Counted from the first letter of the stretch, positions 37,448-48,113 are shown. The stretch: 64,000 nt of DNA from Cognatiyoonia koreensis (GCF_900109295.1 NZ_FOIZ01000001.1:1550001-1614000), one strand, 5' to 3'. Numbers and translations are program-made. Notes: generated by a model from the sequence alone, not told the origin.

Positions 37448-40015
37448 ATGAAAGACGCCGGACCACAGCCGATCTATCTCAAGGACTACACACCGCCCGC
37501 CTATCTCGTCGATGACGTGCATCTGACGTTCCAGCTATCGCCGAACACGACCCGTGTGATTTCACGAGTGCGGTTTTGCAAGAACCCCGATGCAGCATCC
37601 GCCGAATTCTTCTTGCACGGCGAAGACCTGCGCCTGATGTGGGCCAAGATCGACGGTGTGTCGATCGCACCGGACGTTACAGAAAAAGGGCTGACCTGCG
37701 ACGTGCCTGCGAATGCGTTCACATGGGAAGCCGAGGTTGAAATTGACCCGGCCAACAATACCGCACTCGAAGGACTATACATGTCCAACGGGATGTATTG
37801 CACGCAATGCGAAGCCGAAGGGTTTCGCAAGATCACCTATTTCCCAGACCGGCCCGACGTCATGGCGGTTTACACAGTCAGGATCGAAAGCGACCTGCCC
37901 GTCCTGCTGTCGAACGGCAATCCAACTGTATCAGGTGCCGGATTCGCCGAATGGCACGATCCCTGGCCGAAACCGTCCTATCTTTTTGCGCTCGTGGCGG
38001 GCGATCTGATCCCGACATCAGACCAGTTTACGACCGCGTCCGGCAAGGACGTCGCGCTGAACATCTATGCGCGCAAAGGGGATGAAACAAAATGCGCCTA
38101 TGCGCTGGACGCACTGAAACGGTCAATGACATGGGATGAAAACGTTTATGGCCGCGAATATGACTTGGACATTTTCAACATCGTTGCCGTTGATGACTTC
38201 AATGCAGGCGCGATGGAAAACAAGGGGTTGAACATTTTCAACTCTGCTTATGTTCTCGCATCGCCCGAAACCGCGACAGATGCCAACTTTGAAAGCATCG
38301 AAGCGGTTATCGCGCACGAGTATTTCCACAACTGGACAGGCAACCGGATTACCTGCCGCGACTGGTTCCAATTGTGTTTGAAAGAAGGATTGACCGTCTT
38401 CCGCGACCAGCAGTTTACCGGCGACATGCGAAGCAAGGCGGTTAAACGCATTGATGATGCCGTCGCACTGCGTGCCTACCAGTTCCGCGAAGACAACGGC
38501 CCACTCGCCCACCCCGTGCGACCCGAAAGCTTTGTCGAGATCAACAACTTCTATACTGCCACAGTATACGAAAAAGGGGCCGAGGTCATCGGCATGCTCA
38601 AGCGGCTCGTCGGGGATGAGAAATACGCCGAGGCGCTCGATCTCTATTTCACGCGACATGATGGTGATGCGGCGACGATCGAGGACTGGTTGGCCGTTTT
38701 CGAAGACGTGACCGGGCGGGATATGACCCAGTTCAAACGCTGGTACACACAGGCCGGAACACCACGCATCACGGTGACAGACTCATTCGAAAACGGCACT
38801 TACACGCTGAAACTGACACAGGAAACGCGGCCCACCCCTGGCCAGCCAGACAAAAAACCGCAAGTGATCCCGGTCGCCATCGGCCTGCTTGCCCCGGACG
38901 GGACAGAGGTCGTGCCAACAACGATGCTGGAACTGACCGAGGACGCGCAATCCTTCACATTCGAAGGCTTGACAGAAAAGCCAGTGCCATCAATCCTGCG
39001 CGACTTCTCCGCACCGGTCATCATCAACCACGATCAGGACACGAAGACGCGCGCCTTCCTGCTTGCGCATGACACCGATCCGTTCAATCGCTGGGAAGCC
39101 GGGCACGCCCTTGCGACCGAAGTGGTCATGCGCATGGTTACTGACGACGTCGCACCCGATCCCGCATTTCTCGATGGTCTGGCCGCAGTCATGCGCGACG
39201 ACAATCTTGACCCGGCCTTCCGTGCGCGCATCGTCGGGGAAATGCCGCGCCAGGATGACATCGCCCAGCGCCTCTTTGAGCAAGGCAGGACGCCGGACCC
39301 GATGGCGATCTACCGGACGTTCGAAACGCTGAAGGTGCAGATCGCCCTGCACTTGCAGGACATCACGCCGCGCATTTACGCGGCAATGCAGGTGCCCGGC
39401 TCCTACAGTCCGGCCGCAGATGCCGCTGGCAAGCGCAGCCTTGGCAATATCGCGCTATCGCTGATGTCGCGGCTCGACGGGGGCAAGCAGGCAGCGCAGC
39501 AATACGCGACCGCCGACAACATGACACAGCAACTCGCCGCGCTCTCTGCCCTGCTGAAACAGGGGGGTGGCGCAGATCAGCGCGCGGACTTCTTCCAGCA
39601 ATGGCGGCATGAAAAGCTGGTGATGGACAAATGGTTCGCAGTGCAGGTCGGCACGGCTGCCCCAGAAGATGCGGCGGCGACGGTTAAGAGCCTGACCAAA
39701 CATCCGCTGTTCGACATGAGGAACCCCAATCGGTTCCGCGCGGTGCTGGGCGCGTTTTCGGGGAACGCTGCGGGCTTTCACATGGCCGACGGCAGCGGGT
39801 ACAATCTTCTTGCTGACTGGCTGATTAAACTCGACCCTGTGAACCCGCAGACAGCGGCGCGTATGACGACAGCCTTCGACAGCTGGAAACGCTACGATGC
39901 CAATCGGCAGGCCCATATGGTTGCGGCGTTGCAGAGAATCCTCAAAAACCCTGAAATATCAGGCGATGTCGCTGAAATGATAACGCGCCTATTGGACTCT
40001 GCCGCACCGGATTGA
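37448..40015 (+). CDS. pepN: Aminopeptidase N
   Basis: An 855-residue M1 zinc metallopeptidase. GAMENKGLN binds the peptide N-terminus. [11 protein letters not shown] gives the two zinc histidines and the catalytic glutamate, and the third ligand glutamate follows in [13 protein letters not shown]. The length and the C-terminal helical domain are as in E. coli PepN. It removes N-terminal residues from peptides in the cytoplasm. It is followed by an unknown TM protein after 36 bases. Confidence 0.97.
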   Translation: MKDAGPQPIYLKDYTPPAYLVDDVHLTFQLSPNTTRVISRVRFCKNPDAASAEFFLHGEDLRLMWAKIDGVSIAPDVTEKGLTCDVPANAFTWEAEVEIDPANNTALEGLYMSNGMYCTQCEAEGFRKITYFPDRPDVMAVYTVRIESDLPVLLSNGNPTVSGAGFAEWHDPWPKPSYLFALVAGDLIPTSDQFTTASGKDVALNIYARKGDETKCAYALDALKRSMTWDENVYGREYDLDIFNIVAVDDFNAGAMENKGLNIFNSAYVLASPETATDANFESIEAVIAHEYFHNWTGNRITCRDWFQLCLKEGLTVFRDQQFTGDMRSKAVKRIDDAVALRAYQFREDNGPLAHPVRPESFVEINNFYTATVYEKGAEVIGMLKRLVGDEKYAEALDLYFTRHDGDAATIEDWLAVFEDVTGRDMTQFKRWYTQAGTPRITVTDSFENGTYTLKLTQETRPTPGQPDKKPQVIPVAIGLLAPDGTEVVPTTMLELTEDAQSFTFEGLTEKPVPSILRDFSAPVIINHDQDTKTRAFLLAHDTDPFNRWEAGHALATEVVMRMVTDDVAPDPAFLDGLAAVMRDDNLDPAFRARIVGEMPRQDDIAQRLFEQGRTPDPMAIYRTFETLKVQIALHLQDITPRIYAAMQVPGSYSPAADAAGKRSLGNIALSLMSRLDGGKQAAQQYATADNMTQQLAALSALLKQGGGADQRADFFQQWRHEKLVMDKWFAVQVGTAAPEDAAATVKSLTKHPLFDMRNPNRFRAVLGAFSGNAAGFHMADGSGYNLLADWLIKLDPVNPQTAARMTTAFDSWKRYDANRQAHMVAALQRILKNPEISGDVAEMITRLLDSAAPD

Positions 40016-40051
40016 TAGCCAATGGATGGGGCGTAAAGGATACTAAAGATC

Positions 40052-40582
40052 ATGCCTTTCATCCTCGCTCTGCTTGGGATTATCGTCACCGCCTATTTCT
40101 GGGCAAACCGCGCGCGCAATGCCGGCAACGTCGCACGCGATATCGTGGATATGGCTGGCGATGTGCGACTTGCGGCTCGGCGGTTCGGCTTTACACGCAA
40201 GGCAAATGTGCATCCCGTCGAAAGCATAGAAGACCCGGATATCGCGGCAGCCTCGCTGGCCCATGCCTTCGTCGCGCTTGATGAAATGCCTAGCAAGGAT
40301 CAGCAACAAATTATGTTGATCCAGTTGCGCAGCGTATTGCGGGTGGATCAGGAAACAGCGCAGGAATTGCTGGTACTGGGCACTTGGCTTGTGAACGAAT
40401 GCGGCGGGCCAATGCCCGCAATCACGCGCATCGCGAAAAAACTGTATCGTCTTCAAGGGGCTTCAGCCCTTGAACCCGTGACCGAAATCCTGACTGGCAT
40501 CAAGAAAGCCGAAGGTGAAGCGATGAGCCAACGTCAGGAGGAAGCTCTGTCCGAGATCAGAACAATCCTGCGCGTGCGGTAA
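40052..40582 (+). CDS. Membrane-anchored helical protein of unknown function
   Basis: A 176-residue protein. The first 20 residues (MPFILALLGIIVTAYFWANR) form a membrane anchor. The rest is helical: LAHAFVALDEMPSKDQQQIM, DQETAQELLVLGTWLVNECG and a conserved-looking C-terminal TEILTGIKKAEGEAM. The helical part resembles TerB-like domains, but only loosely. It probably follows pepN in the same transcript. An inverted repeat lies just after it. Confidence 0.65.
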   Translation: MPFILALLGIIVTAYFWANRARNAGNVARDIVDMAGDVRLAARRFGFTRKANVHPVESIEDPDIAAASLAHAFVALDEMPSKDQQQIMLIQLRSVLRVDQETAQELLVLGTWLVNECGGPMPAITRIAKKLYRLQGASALEPVTEILTGIKKAEGEAMSQRQEEALSEIRTILRVR

Positions 40583-40604
40583 TCCCTATCCGAATAAGAG
40601 CGGC

Positions 40605-40642
40605 TTGCGCAGAATTTTGCCAAAGCGGTAGAAATTGCGCAA
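40605..40642. repeat. Inverted repeat between the TerB-like and acyltransferase genes
   Basis: TTGCGCA (40605-40611) and TGCGCAA (40636-40642) are perfect 7-base arms. The pairing continues imperfectly into ATTT/AAAT. There is no T run, so termination is doubtful; it could be an operator or an mRNA hairpin. Confidence 0.35.
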
Positions 40643-40667
40643 TGTCATGGCCCTGTTAGAGTGTTAG

Positions 40668-41531
40668 GTGCAGATTGTACCCATGGAAGACAAGATTGCT
40701 GCCCTCATCTCCGAACGTGCGCCTTGGCTATATGACCGTCGCGCCGCGCTGCCCCGTCGCCTGATAGAACGGTTGCTGTGTTACGACCGGACCGTCAAGC
40801 TTGCGACACGGTTTCAATCGGCGACAAGTTCGCAAATCATGGAAACCATGGGGCGACACCTGTCGCGGGACGTGACCGTGCATGGCCTGGGGCATATCCC
40901 GCACCATGGTCCAGCCCTGATCGTCGCAAATCATCCCACCGGTATTGCTGATGGGATCATCTTGCATCGTCTGCTTGCAGGCAGTCGACCCGACACTTAC
41001 TTCTTTGCGAATTCGGACATTCTGCGCGTTTTACCCCAGATGTCAGACATGATCGCGCCGGTCGAATGGCGTCGTGACAGACGGTGCCACGGCAAAACCC
41101 GCGAAACGATGGCCTACGTGCGTGATGCGACCGAGGCGGGGCGTTTGGGCGTAATCTTTCCATCCGGGCGGCTGGCCAAGCGTCGCGGGCTGAAATTGCA
41201 CGAGCGGCCTTGGATGGCCTCCGCTGCGATGCTTGCGCGAAAATTCGATCTGCCTGTGATCCCGGTTCATATTCAGGCGCGCAATTCGGTCCTGTTCTAT
41301 CTGTTCGACCTGATCCATCCGACGCTGCGCGACGTGACACTGTTTCATGAGACACTGAACAAGAACCGTCAGCCGTTCCGGATCAGAGTGGGAGAACCGA
41401 TCGCCGCGCGCGCACTTCCGAAGAATTCCGAAGACGGGATTGCTATGCTGCGCAAGGCAACTCTGGCTTTGGGCGAAGATGCGCCAGCCGTCAGCTTGGT
41501 AAAGGCGACGCGCCCACTGCTGAGGGGATAG
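40668..41531 (+). CDS. Lysophospholipid acyltransferase family protein
   Basis: A 287-residue PlsC-like acyltransferase. The acceptor motif is NHPTGIADG, with five residues between His and Asp where most members have four. A later block is GVIFPSGRLAKRRG (the family's FPEG-type site), and VIPVHIQARNS follows. It probably acylates a lysolipid at the inner membrane. The start may be GTG 40668 or ATG 40683; AGGTG lies 14 bases before the ATG, so neither is clear. It stands alone, convergent to the transglycosylase. Confidence 0.85.
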   Translation: MQIVPMEDKIAALISERAPWLYDRRAALPRRLIERLLCYDRTVKLATRFQSATSSQIMETMGRHLSRDVTVHGLGHIPHHGPALIVANHPTGIADGIILHRLLAGSRPDTYFFANSDILRVLPQMSDMIAPVEWRRDRRCHGKTRETMAYVRDATEAGRLGVIFPSGRLAKRRGLKLHERPWMASAAMLARKFDLPVIPVHIQARNSVLFYLFDLIHPTLRDVTLFHETLNKNRQPFRIRVGEPIAARALPKNSEDGIAMLRKATLALGEDAPAVSLVKATRPLLRG

Positions 41532-41546
41532 CCGGAAAAGAACGGA

Positions 41547-42422
41547 CTATTCTGTGGCTGTCACGTTCATCGTCGAAACGGTGCCCCGCAACGGGCGCAG
41601 ACGCGGACGGGTCTGAGTCACAATATCAGCCTGAGCCATCAAGGTGACGGGGCGCATCTGTGGACGCAAGTTCCGGACGGGCACGCAATAGGATTGATTG
41701 CGCGTCCAGTTTGCCATCTCGGGAATCTTGGAGCGATTGCTCATCGGCCCCCAATCGGCCGCAACCCCGCGCCAGCGCCCATTAAACAGCGCAATCGCGT
41801 TATCCCGGGCCACAGTGACATTCATGATCCGTGCCGCACATGACAGGTTTTCTGTCGGGTTCTTCAATTGCTCGCCCGTTGTGGCGCGGCAGCCATAGCG
41901 GCGGGCTGTGTCAGGATAGATCTGCAGCAGACCGTACCACAGGTTTCCGCCACCAACGGCACGCGGATTATAGGTGCTTTCGTGCTTGGCAAGCGCCGAC
42001 ATCATCCCCACCCAAAACGCACGACGCAACTCTGCGGAATTCTGTTTATACGCAGGACACCACGTATCGATATCCGTCGGAATGATCGAATCAAGCCCTT
42101 CCCCGTGTGCCCCGACCGCCGACATCGCGGCGCGGGTCCAGACGCTGTTGCCGGGCTGATGTTCCCAGCGCGTACGCGGCAAAAAGCTGGTACGCGCAAC
42201 AGGGCGCATGGTTGGCTCGGTCGCGTTGACCTCTACAGGATACCGGATCATGTGTGCAGGACGTGGCTGCACACGAAATGCAGCAAGAGCAGCGGCTTGC
42301 GCGTCGATCTTGGCTTGAACGACATCTTCACGGGCGATGGGGCGGAACGGCACTTCGGCGACGGCAGATGTCGCAAGAAGGATACCCGCAATTCCCCCCA
42401 GAATTGGCTTGAGCAGTTTCAT
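41547..42422 (-). CDS. Lytic transglycosylase (SLT domain) protein
   Basis: A protein of about 291 residues with a signal peptide (MKLLKPILGGIAGILLATSA, cut after AVA). A proline-rich region is followed by an SLT domain with the catalytic glutamate in ALAKHESTYNPRAVGG and the GLLQIYPDTARRYGC segment. Cysteines (CPAY, YGCR, LSCAA) may form periplasmic disulfides. It should cleave peptidoglycan glycan strands. The ATG at 42422 is supported by the signal peptide although its ribosome site is weak. Confidence 0.87.
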   Translation of the reverse strand: MKLLKPILGGIAGILLATSAVAEVPFRPIAREDVVQAKIDAQAAALAAFRVQPRPAHMIRYPVEVNATEPTMRPVARTSFLPRTRWEHQPGNSVWTRAAMSAVGAHGEGLDSIIPTDIDTWCPAYKQNSAELRRAFWVGMMSALAKHESTYNPRAVGGGNLWYGLLQIYPDTARRYGCRATTGEQLKNPTENLSCAARIMNVTVARDNAIALFNGRWRGVAADWGPMSNRSKIPEMANWTRNQSYCVPVRNLRPQMRPVTLMAQADIVTQTRPRLRPLRGTVSTMNVTATE

Positions 42423-42510
42423 GACGCGAAACTTGCAACGGCCTCTATGACTTGAGCAAGGGGAATTCTTTCGCGATGGCAAAGGCTTGCCGAACAAAGC
42501 TGATCTCACA

Positions 42511-42544
42511 ACAAAAAGGGCACCGCAAAAACGCGATGCCCCTT
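42511..42544 (-). terminator. Terminator of the DJ-1/PfpI gene
   Basis: On the minus strand GGGCATCGC and GCGGTGCCC (one mismatch) form a stem around a GTTTTT loop, followed by TTTTTGTTG. It lies about 20 bases after the stop codon of the gene. Confidence 0.8.
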
Positions 42545-42563
42545 CGCTAAGTACGAGACTGGA

Positions 42564-43124
42564 TTATGCAGCCTTGCGCGGGTGGTCGCCTTCGCGCACC
42601 TCTTCGACAATCTTTGCGACAAACGCCTCAAGATCTTCTGGCGAGCGGCTTGTGATAATTCCATTGGAAATCGCAACTTCCTGATCAACCCATTTTGCGC
42701 CCGCATTCACCAGGTCGGTCTTGATCGAATGATAGGACGTCATTTCGCGATCTTTCACGACGTCCGCTTCGATCAAAAGCCATGGTGCATGACAGATAGC
42801 GGCAACGATCTTGCCTTCGCTGACAAACTTGCGGACCAACGACACGGCGTCTTCATTGACGCGCAGCAGGTCGGGATTGATTTGACCACCTGGCAGAACG
42901 ATCGCATCGTAATCCGCGACCGATACATCTTTGAGATCAATGTCGCCTCTGACCGTTTCGCCCCAGTTGTCCTGATCCCAGCCTTTGATATCTTTTGCAT
43001 CGGGCGTGGCGACATGCACGGTGGCACCGTGTTCGCGCAACTTTTCCAGCGGCACCATCAGTTCGGATTGTTCAAAACCATCTGTTGAGAGGATGAGGAT
43101 TTTTGCAGCATTGAGTTCGGTCAT
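42564..43124 (-). CDS. DJ-1/PfpI-family protein (YhbO/PfpI type)
   Basis: A 186-residue protein with the nucleophile C111 and H112 in [10 protein letters not shown], and the acidic residue in [24 protein letters not shown] is typical of the PfpI subgroup. Members act as glyoxalase-type or deglycase/chaperone stress proteins, though the reaction of this one is not shown. The gene is transcribed alone, ends at a clear terminator, and is divergent from gatB by about 110 bases. Confidence 0.9.
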   Translation of the reverse strand: MTELNAAKILILSTDGFEQSELMVPLEKLREHGATVHVATPDAKDIKGWDQDNWGETVRGDIDLKDVSVADYDAIVLPGGQINPDLLRVNEDAVSLVRKFVSEGKIVAAICHAPWLLIEADVVKDREMTSYHSIKTDLVNAGAKWVDQEVAISNGIITSRSPEDLEAFVAKIVEEVREGDHPRKAA

Positions 43125-43235
43125 CTGAATTTCCTTTCGTTTCTAACGTTTCAGCTCAAAAACTATCGACAGCCGGACTTGTTCCGCGAATTGCGACGTT
43201 CTATGAGCAGGCATTCAACGCAAGGAGAGTGTGTG

Positions 43236-44747
43236 ATGCTTGATCTGACCTACGAGACACCTGCCCCGAAAACGATTTCCGGCGCGACCGGCGACTGGGA
43301 GCTTGTGATCGGTCTGGAAGTGCACGCACAGGTGTCCTCCAAAGCAAAACTCTTCTCGGGGGCATCAACACAATTCGGCGCAGAACCCAACAGCAACGTG
43401 GCCTTTGTCGATGCAGGCATGCCCGGCATGCTTCCCGTCATCAACGAATACTGCGTCGAACAAGCGGTGCGCACGGGTTTGGGCCTCAAGGCGGAAATCA
43501 ATCTGACATCAGCGTTTGATCGCAAGAACTATTTCTACCCCGACCTGCCACAGGGCTATCAGATCAGTCAGTTGTATCACCCCATCGTGGGCGAAGGCGA
43601 AGTGCTGGTTGAACTTGGCGTTGGCGTCGCCCGCCTTGTCCGCATTGAACGTATCCACCTTGAACAGGACGCGGGCAAGTCGATCCACGACATGGATCCG
43701 AACATGTCCTTTGTGGACCTGAACCGCACAGGCGTGGCGCTGATGGAAATCGTCTCCCGCCCCGACATCCGCGGCCCCGAAGAAGCAGCCGCTTATGTCC
43801 TGAAACTGCGCCAGATCATGCGCTATCTCGGCACCTGCGATGGCAACATGCAGAACGGAAACATGCGTGCGGATGTCAACGTATCGGTCTGCAAGCCCGG
43901 TGATTACGAACGCTATCAGGAAACGCAGGATTTCAGCCACCTCGGCACCCGGTGCGAGATCAAGAACATGAACTCCACCCGTTTCATTCAGGCCGCGATC
44001 GAAATCGAAGCGCGCCGCCAGATCGCAATCATCGAAGATGGTGGCGAAGTTGTGCAAGAAACGCGCCTGTATGATCCAGACAAGAACGAAACACGTTCCA
44101 TGCGCTCCAAGGAAGAAGCACATGATTACCGCTACTTCCCCGATCCCGATTTGTTGCCATTGGAGATAGAGCAGACGTGGGTCGATGACATCGCAGGCAG
44201 CCTGCCGGAATTGCCCGACCAGAAGAAAGCTCGCTTCATCAGCGAAATGGGCCTGTCGGAATATGACGCATCTGTCCTGACGGCAGAAGAAGAAAATGCG
44301 GATTTCTTCGAAAAGGTGGCCGCAGGCCGCGACGGGAAACTTGCCGCAAACTGGGTCATCAACGAATTGTTCGGCCGTCTGAAAAAGGACGAGAAAGACA
44401 TCACGCAAAGCCCGGTGTCACCTGACCAGCTTGGTGACATCATCGGCTTGATCAACGCAGGCGATATCTCCGGCAAGATTGCAAAAGAACTTTTTGAAAT
44501 CGTCTACACAGAAGGCGGTGACCCGGCGGTGATCGTCGAAGAACGCGGCATGAAGCAGGTAACAGACACCGGGGCAATCGAAGCGGCTGTGGACGAAGTG
44601 ATCGCCGCCAACCCCGCGCAGGTCGAAAAAGCCAAGGCCAACCCGAAACTTGCAGGCTGGTTCGTCGGTCAGGTGATGAAAGCAACCGGCGGCAAAGCGA
44701 ACCCCGCAGCCGTGAACAAGATGGTGGCGGACAAACTGGGGCTTTAA
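43236..44747 (+). CDS. gatB: Aspartyl/glutamyl-tRNA amidotransferase subunit B
   Basis: A 503-residue GatB. The core begins [20 protein letters not shown] and continues with PGMLPVINE and [18 protein letters not shown]; the C-terminal YqeY-like tail ends [11 protein letters not shown]. With GatA and GatC it converts Glu-tRNA(Gln), and often Asp-tRNA(Asn), to the amide forms. The ATG at 43236 has AAGGAGAG upstream and begins [11 protein letters not shown]; an in-frame ATG 19 residues upstream has no site. gatA and gatC are not adjacent. Confidence 0.97.
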   Translation: MLDLTYETPAPKTISGATGDWELVIGLEVHAQVSSKAKLFSGASTQFGAEPNSNVAFVDAGMPGMLPVINEYCVEQAVRTGLGLKAEINLTSAFDRKNYFYPDLPQGYQISQLYHPIVGEGEVLVELGVGVARLVRIERIHLEQDAGKSIHDMDPNMSFVDLNRTGVALMEIVSRPDIRGPEEAAAYVLKLRQIMRYLGTCDGNMQNGNMRADVNVSVCKPGDYERYQETQDFSHLGTRCEIKNMNSTRFIQAAIEIEARRQIAIIEDGGEVVQETRLYDPDKNETRSMRSKEEAHDYRYFPDPDLLPLEIEQTWVDDIAGSLPELPDQKKARFISEMGLSEYDASVLTAEEENADFFEKVAAGRDGKLAANWVINELFGRLKKDEKDITQSPVSPDQLGDIIGLINAGDISGKIAKELFEIVYTEGGDPAVIVEERGMKQVTDTGAIEAAVDEVIAANPAQVEKAKANPKLAGWFVGQVMKATGGKANPAAVNKMVADKLGL

Positions 44748-44791
44748 GTCGACATCTAGCGTTGTCTGCCCTACCGCTACACAATCCCTAG

Positions 44792-44827
44792 ACAAGGCCA
44801 GTTTGCCCAGCAAAACCTTGGCCTTGT
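44792..44827 (+). terminator. Long hairpin downstream of gatB
   Basis: ACAAGGCCA (44792-44800) pairs perfectly with TGGCCTTGT (44819-44827), and an inner partial stem TTTG/CAAA extends it. The sequence after the stem lacks a clear T run. It may be a gatB terminator or an RNA element in the leader of the next gene. Confidence 0.5.
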
Positions 44828-44873
44828 TGCCCTATCTTGATATACCAGCGCAGTAGATTTCAGAGGTTTCAAG

Positions 44874-45302
44874 ATGGCGTTCGAATACAAGGTCATTCCC
44901 GCTCCGACAAAGGGGCTTAAGGCGCGCGGCGTGAAAACCGCTGCCGATCGGTTTGCGAACGCATTGCAGACAAGAATGAATCAACTTGGCGCGGACGGCT
45001 GGGAATACCAGCGTACGGATACGCTGCCTTGCGAAGAACGCGAAGGTCTGATGGGAAAGACGACTGTCTTTCAGAACATGCTCGTCTTCAGGCGTGCGCT
45101 GGCGACACCTGTGGCGCAAGAAACCCCCGCAGAAGAGCCCAAAGCCCTGCCAGCGCCGGAGCCGACTGTTAGCAAGCCTGAGCCTGACCCACATGTTCTG
45201 GAAAACAAGGTCATGGATGGCGACAACGTACCAAGCGTGCCGGCCGAAAAGCCAGCGACCGACGACTCCAAACCGGATTCGGCCCGCGTCGCCGCAGAAT
45301 GA
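44874..45302 (+). CDS. DUF4177 family protein
   Basis: A 142-residue protein. The first 75 residues match the small DUF4177 fold: FEYKVIPAP, LQTRMNQLGADGWEYQ and VFQNMLVFRR. The remaining 65 residues are a Pro/Glu/Ala-rich tail that looks disordered. The family's role is unknown. The stop lies directly against the 3' end of the convergent BolA gene (ends at 45302 and 45303). Confidence 0.8.
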   Translation: MAFEYKVIPAPTKGLKARGVKTAADRFANALQTRMNQLGADGWEYQRTDTLPCEEREGLMGKTTVFQNMLVFRRALATPVAQETPAEEPKALPAPEPTVSKPEPDPHVLENKVMDGDNVPSVPAEKPATDDSKPDSARVAAE

Positions 45303-45557
45303 CTACTTGATATCGATTGCCAGCGCATGAAGTCGCCCGATAATCTCGGGCCCCAAGGCGCTGTGAATTGCACGGTGACGGGCCAGCCGCGACATATCGT
45401 CAAAGGCTGGGGCCGAAATAACAATGCGCCAATGGCTTTCACCTGACCCGTCATCGCCTGCGTGGCCAGCGTGCTTGTGGCTTTCATTGATAACGTCGAG
45501 TTGAGTCGGATCAAACGCTGTTTCCAATGCTGTCCGAATTTCGTTGTCTAGCCCCAT
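45303..45557 (-). CDS. BolA family protein
   Basis: An 84-residue BolA-fold protein: MGLDNEIRTALETAF, HAGHAGDDGSGESHWRIVI and the helix-turn-strand end RHRAIHSALG with HALAIDIK. BolA proteins bind monothiol glutaredoxins and take part in iron-sulfur and stress physiology. I chose the ATG at 45557; a GTG three codons upstream is possible. It is divergent from the J-domain gene, a pairing common in this bacterial group. Confidence 0.93.
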   Translation of the reverse strand: MGLDNEIRTALETAFDPTQLDVINESHKHAGHAGDDGSGESHWRIVISAPAFDDMSRLARHRAIHSALGPEIIGRLHALAIDIK

Positions 45558-45635
45558 TATTTTCACCCTGCCCTCTTCAATCCTGCGACCAACGGTTTAT
45601 AGTCTGGCGTCCTATTCGGAAAGAGATGAAGCGCC

Positions 45636-46271
45636 ATGAAGAAAAACGATCCATTTGGTTTCGACATGTCGGTGTCGAGCTCGAAGAAGAAGAACCCGCG
45701 CGGCCGGCGTGGTATGTCTGGCGCATCCGAAACGTCGACCCGCGTGTGCGATCACGACGGATGCGAGGAAGCGGGCAAGTACCGCGCGCCAAAATCGCCT
45801 GACCAGATGGATGACTATTTCTGGTTCTGCCAGCAGCACGTGCGCGAATATAACCTCAAGTGGAACTTCTTCGACGGCACATCCGAGGCGGAACTGATGG
45901 CGCAGATGGATAAGGATCGCACCTGGGAACGCCCGACCAAGCCGTTCAAGAAATCAGTCGAAGAAGCCGCATGGGCGCGCCTTGGCGTCGATGATCCACA
46001 TCAGGTGCTGGGGCAGAACGCGACGCAGAACCCGGGTCGTCATCAAGGAACGGGCCGCAAGCTGCCGCCGACCGAACGGCGCGCAATCGAAATTCTTGAT
46101 GCCAAGGACACATGGTCCAAGCCGGAAATCCGCAAGGCCTACAAGGCCTTGATCAAGGTCTTGCACCCCGACATGAATGGCGGTGACCGGTCTCAGGAAG
46201 AACAGCTGACAGAAGTTGTCTGGGCGTGGGATCAGATCAAGGTCAGCCGGAACTTCCGCGACAAGACCTAA
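45636..46271 (+). CDS. Protein with C-terminal J-domain
   Basis: A 211-residue protein. The first 140 residues carry a zinc-type cysteine pattern (CDHDGCEEAG and FCQQHVREYN). A short J-domain follows at the end (about residues 150-205): WSKPEIRKAYKALIKVLHPD with the HPD tripeptide. It should stimulate an Hsp70 partner; the N-terminal domain presumably selects the client. It shares the last four bases with the convergent membrane-protein gene and lies 78 bases from the divergent BolA gene. Confidence 0.9.
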   Translation: MKKNDPFGFDMSVSSSKKKNPRGRRGMSGASETSTRVCDHDGCEEAGKYRAPKSPDQMDDYFWFCQQHVREYNLKWNFFDGTSEAELMAQMDKDRTWERPTKPFKKSVEEAAWARLGVDDPHQVLGQNATQNPGRHQGTGRKLPPTERRAIEILDAKDTWSKPEIRKAYKALIKVLHPDMNGGDRSQEEQLTEVVWAWDQIKVSRNFRDKT

Positions 46272-46762
46272 TAGGCGCGGCTAACGTCGGGCATCTTGAA
46301 AATCGTTTCGCGTTCTTCGCGCCAGATGGCAAAGCGATAGTGTGCGGACAGGATTGTGCAGGACCAGAAAAGGGCCAGCAGCGGATTCCCGATCAAGGTC
46401 GTCAATAGCGCCAACGGTCCAAACATTGTACCATGTCCGGGCAGCGCGAACGTACCCCCGATAAGTGCTGCAATAAAACTGATGACTGGAATTGCGACCA
46501 GAGCCTTCAACCAGCCTGCCATCCCCGGATGACCCAGCCAGACTCGCCCCAGATACAAGCCTCCGTAGGCCCCAAGCGCGCCAGAGATAATCACCCAAAA
46601 ATCATAGCCGCCCAGCGGACGGATGACCGCATTACTGCCACCAAGTCGATTGACGACCGAAAACGAAATGACAGCGCCGAATATCGCGACACCGAGGTAT
46701 GCGATTGCAAGACTGCGCTCGCCAGGCGTTGGGCCGAAACCGGCTGATTTTAATCGTAACAT
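46268..46762 (-). CDS. Membrane protein of unknown function
   Basis: A 164-residue protein with about four membrane spans, starting after a polar N-terminus (MLRLKSAGFGPTPGERS). Segments include GGYDFWVIISGALGAYGGLY and LLALFWSCTILSAHY. It contains glycine-rich helices but no recognised motif. It runs towards the J-domain gene and overlaps it by four bases. The 220 bases upstream, towards cobS, show no clear RNA or regulatory element. Confidence 0.65.
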   Translation of the reverse strand: MLRLKSAGFGPTPGERSLAIAYLGVAIFGAVISFSVVNRLGGSNAVIRPLGGYDFWVIISGALGAYGGLYLGRVWLGHPGMAGWLKALVAIPVISFIAALIGGTFALPGHGTMFGPLALLTTLIGNPLLALFWSCTILSAHYRFAIWREERETIFKMPDVSRAY

Positions 46763-46982
46763 CGGTGATCCGCACTAGTGACAAACTTGCGCTACGCAGC
46801 GAATGTGTCAAAATTGTGCAAAGTTGTTAAAACACTATGTTTCCATGCCTGCAACGCTGCGGGTCGGACCAGTTCGCGGGAAGATTTCGGGCCAGTCTGC
46901 CCTTTCCCTTGCCGCCCCGCGCGATATGTTGCATGTGCACGGCAGAGGCCAAAGGGGCCTGACGATCTGAAAGGCAAGCACC

Positions 46983-47969
46983 ATGGCTGATGGCACAACC
47001 GATATGAATGCAAAACCGACCGAGGACGTTTCCGTCCGCGAAGTGTTTGGTATCGACAGTGACATGAAGATCAAAGGCTTTGCCGACCGGTCCGAGCGCG
47101 TGCCTGAAATCGATTCGACCTACAAATTCGATCCCGACACGACATTGGCGATCCTTGCGGGTTTTGGCTACAACCGCCGCGTCATGGTACAGGGCTACCA
47201 CGGCACGGGTAAATCCACGCACATTGAACAGGTCGCTGCGCGTCTGAACTGGCCTGCCGTGCGTGTGAACCTTGATAGCCACATCAGCCGGATCGATCTG
47301 ATCGGCAAGGACGCAATCAAGCTGCGCGACGGCGTGCAGGTCACCGAATTTCATGAAGGCATCCTGCCTTGGGCGCTGCGCAATCCCGTCGCGATCGTAT
47401 TCGACGAATATGACGCTGGTCGCGCGGACGTCATGTTCGTGATCCAACGCGTGCTGGAAGCAGACGGCAAGCTGACGCTGATGGATCAGAACGAAATCAT
47501 CACACCGCACAAGTACTTCCGTCTTTTTGCGACGGCAAACACTGTCGGCCTCGGTGATACGACCGGACTTTATCACGGCACACAACAGATCAACCAGGCG
47601 CAGATGGACCGCTGGTCTCTCGTCGCGACGCTGAACTACCTCAGTCATGACGCCGAGGCGGCGATTGTCCTGTCGAAATCACCGCACTACAACACCGACC
47701 AGGGCCGCAAGATCGTGTCACAGATGGTGACTGTCGCAGACCTGACGCGAACAGCCTTCATGAACGGCGATCTGTCGACCGTCATGTCGCCCCGCACAGT
47801 GCTGGCCTGGGCCGAAAACGCGCGCATCTTTCAGGATGTAGGCTATGCTTTCCGCCTGTCATTCCTCAACAAATGCGATGAGCTGGAGCGGCAGACCGTA
47901 GCCGAGTTCTATCAACGCTGCTTTGACGAGGAATTGCCAGAAAGTGCGGCGTCACTCAGCCTCGGCTAA
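46983..47969 (+). CDS. cobS: Cobaltochelatase subunit CobS
   Basis: A 328-residue AAA+ ATPase. Walker A is GYHGTGKST (residues 71-79), Walker [14 protein letters not shown], and sensor elements lie in [13 protein letters not shown]. CobS and CobT form the chaperone-like ring that powers insertion of cobalt into hydrogenobyrinate a,c-diamide by CobN in the aerobic B12 pathway. cobT lies 1.05 kb downstream on the same strand with two small unknown genes between. cobN is not in the window. Confidence 0.95.
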   Translation: MADGTTDMNAKPTEDVSVREVFGIDSDMKIKGFADRSERVPEIDSTYKFDPDTTLAILAGFGYNRRVMVQGYHGTGKSTHIEQVAARLNWPAVRVNLDSHISRIDLIGKDAIKLRDGVQVTEFHEGILPWALRNPVAIVFDEYDAGRADVMFVIQRVLEADGKLTLMDQNEIITPHKYFRLFATANTVGLGDTTGLYHGTQQINQAQMDRWSLVATLNYLSHDAEAAIVLSKSPHYNTDQGRKIVSQMVTVADLTRTAFMNGDLSTVMSPRTVLAWAENARIFQDVGYAFRLSFLNKCDELERQTVAEFYQRCFDEELPESAASLSLG

Positions 47970-48015
47970 AACCCAGCCATCTGACAACCCGCCAGACTTG
48001 TTTTTGCAGGTGCGT

Positions 48016-48037
48016 TGACACACCAGTCCTTGTGTCA
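48016..48037. repeat. Hairpin downstream of cobS
   Basis: TGACACA (48016-48022) pairs perfectly with TGTGTCA (48031-48037) around an eight-base loop. No T run follows on either strand. It may be part of a Rho-dependent end of cobS or an operator for the next gene. Confidence 0.35.
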
Positions 48038-48107
48038 CGCGTCTGCTACGCTCGACCAACTTCTTAAAACGCCCACTATATCGGCAAAAAATTAACACGC
48101 ATGCTGC

Positions 48108-48113
48108 TATAAT
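48108..48113 (+). promoter_or_regulatory. Consensus -10 box abutting a start codon
   Basis: TATAAT at 48108-48113 ends seven bases before the ATG at 48121, so transcription from it would start at or next to that ATG. No ribosome site lies before the ATG. No good -35 is visible 16-18 bases upstream. Confidence 0.4.

Noticed and set aside
46763..46982. Possible cobalamin riboswitch upstream of cobS
   Set aside because: I could not find the B12-box core or a convincing multi-stem fold, and only short local hairpins appear.
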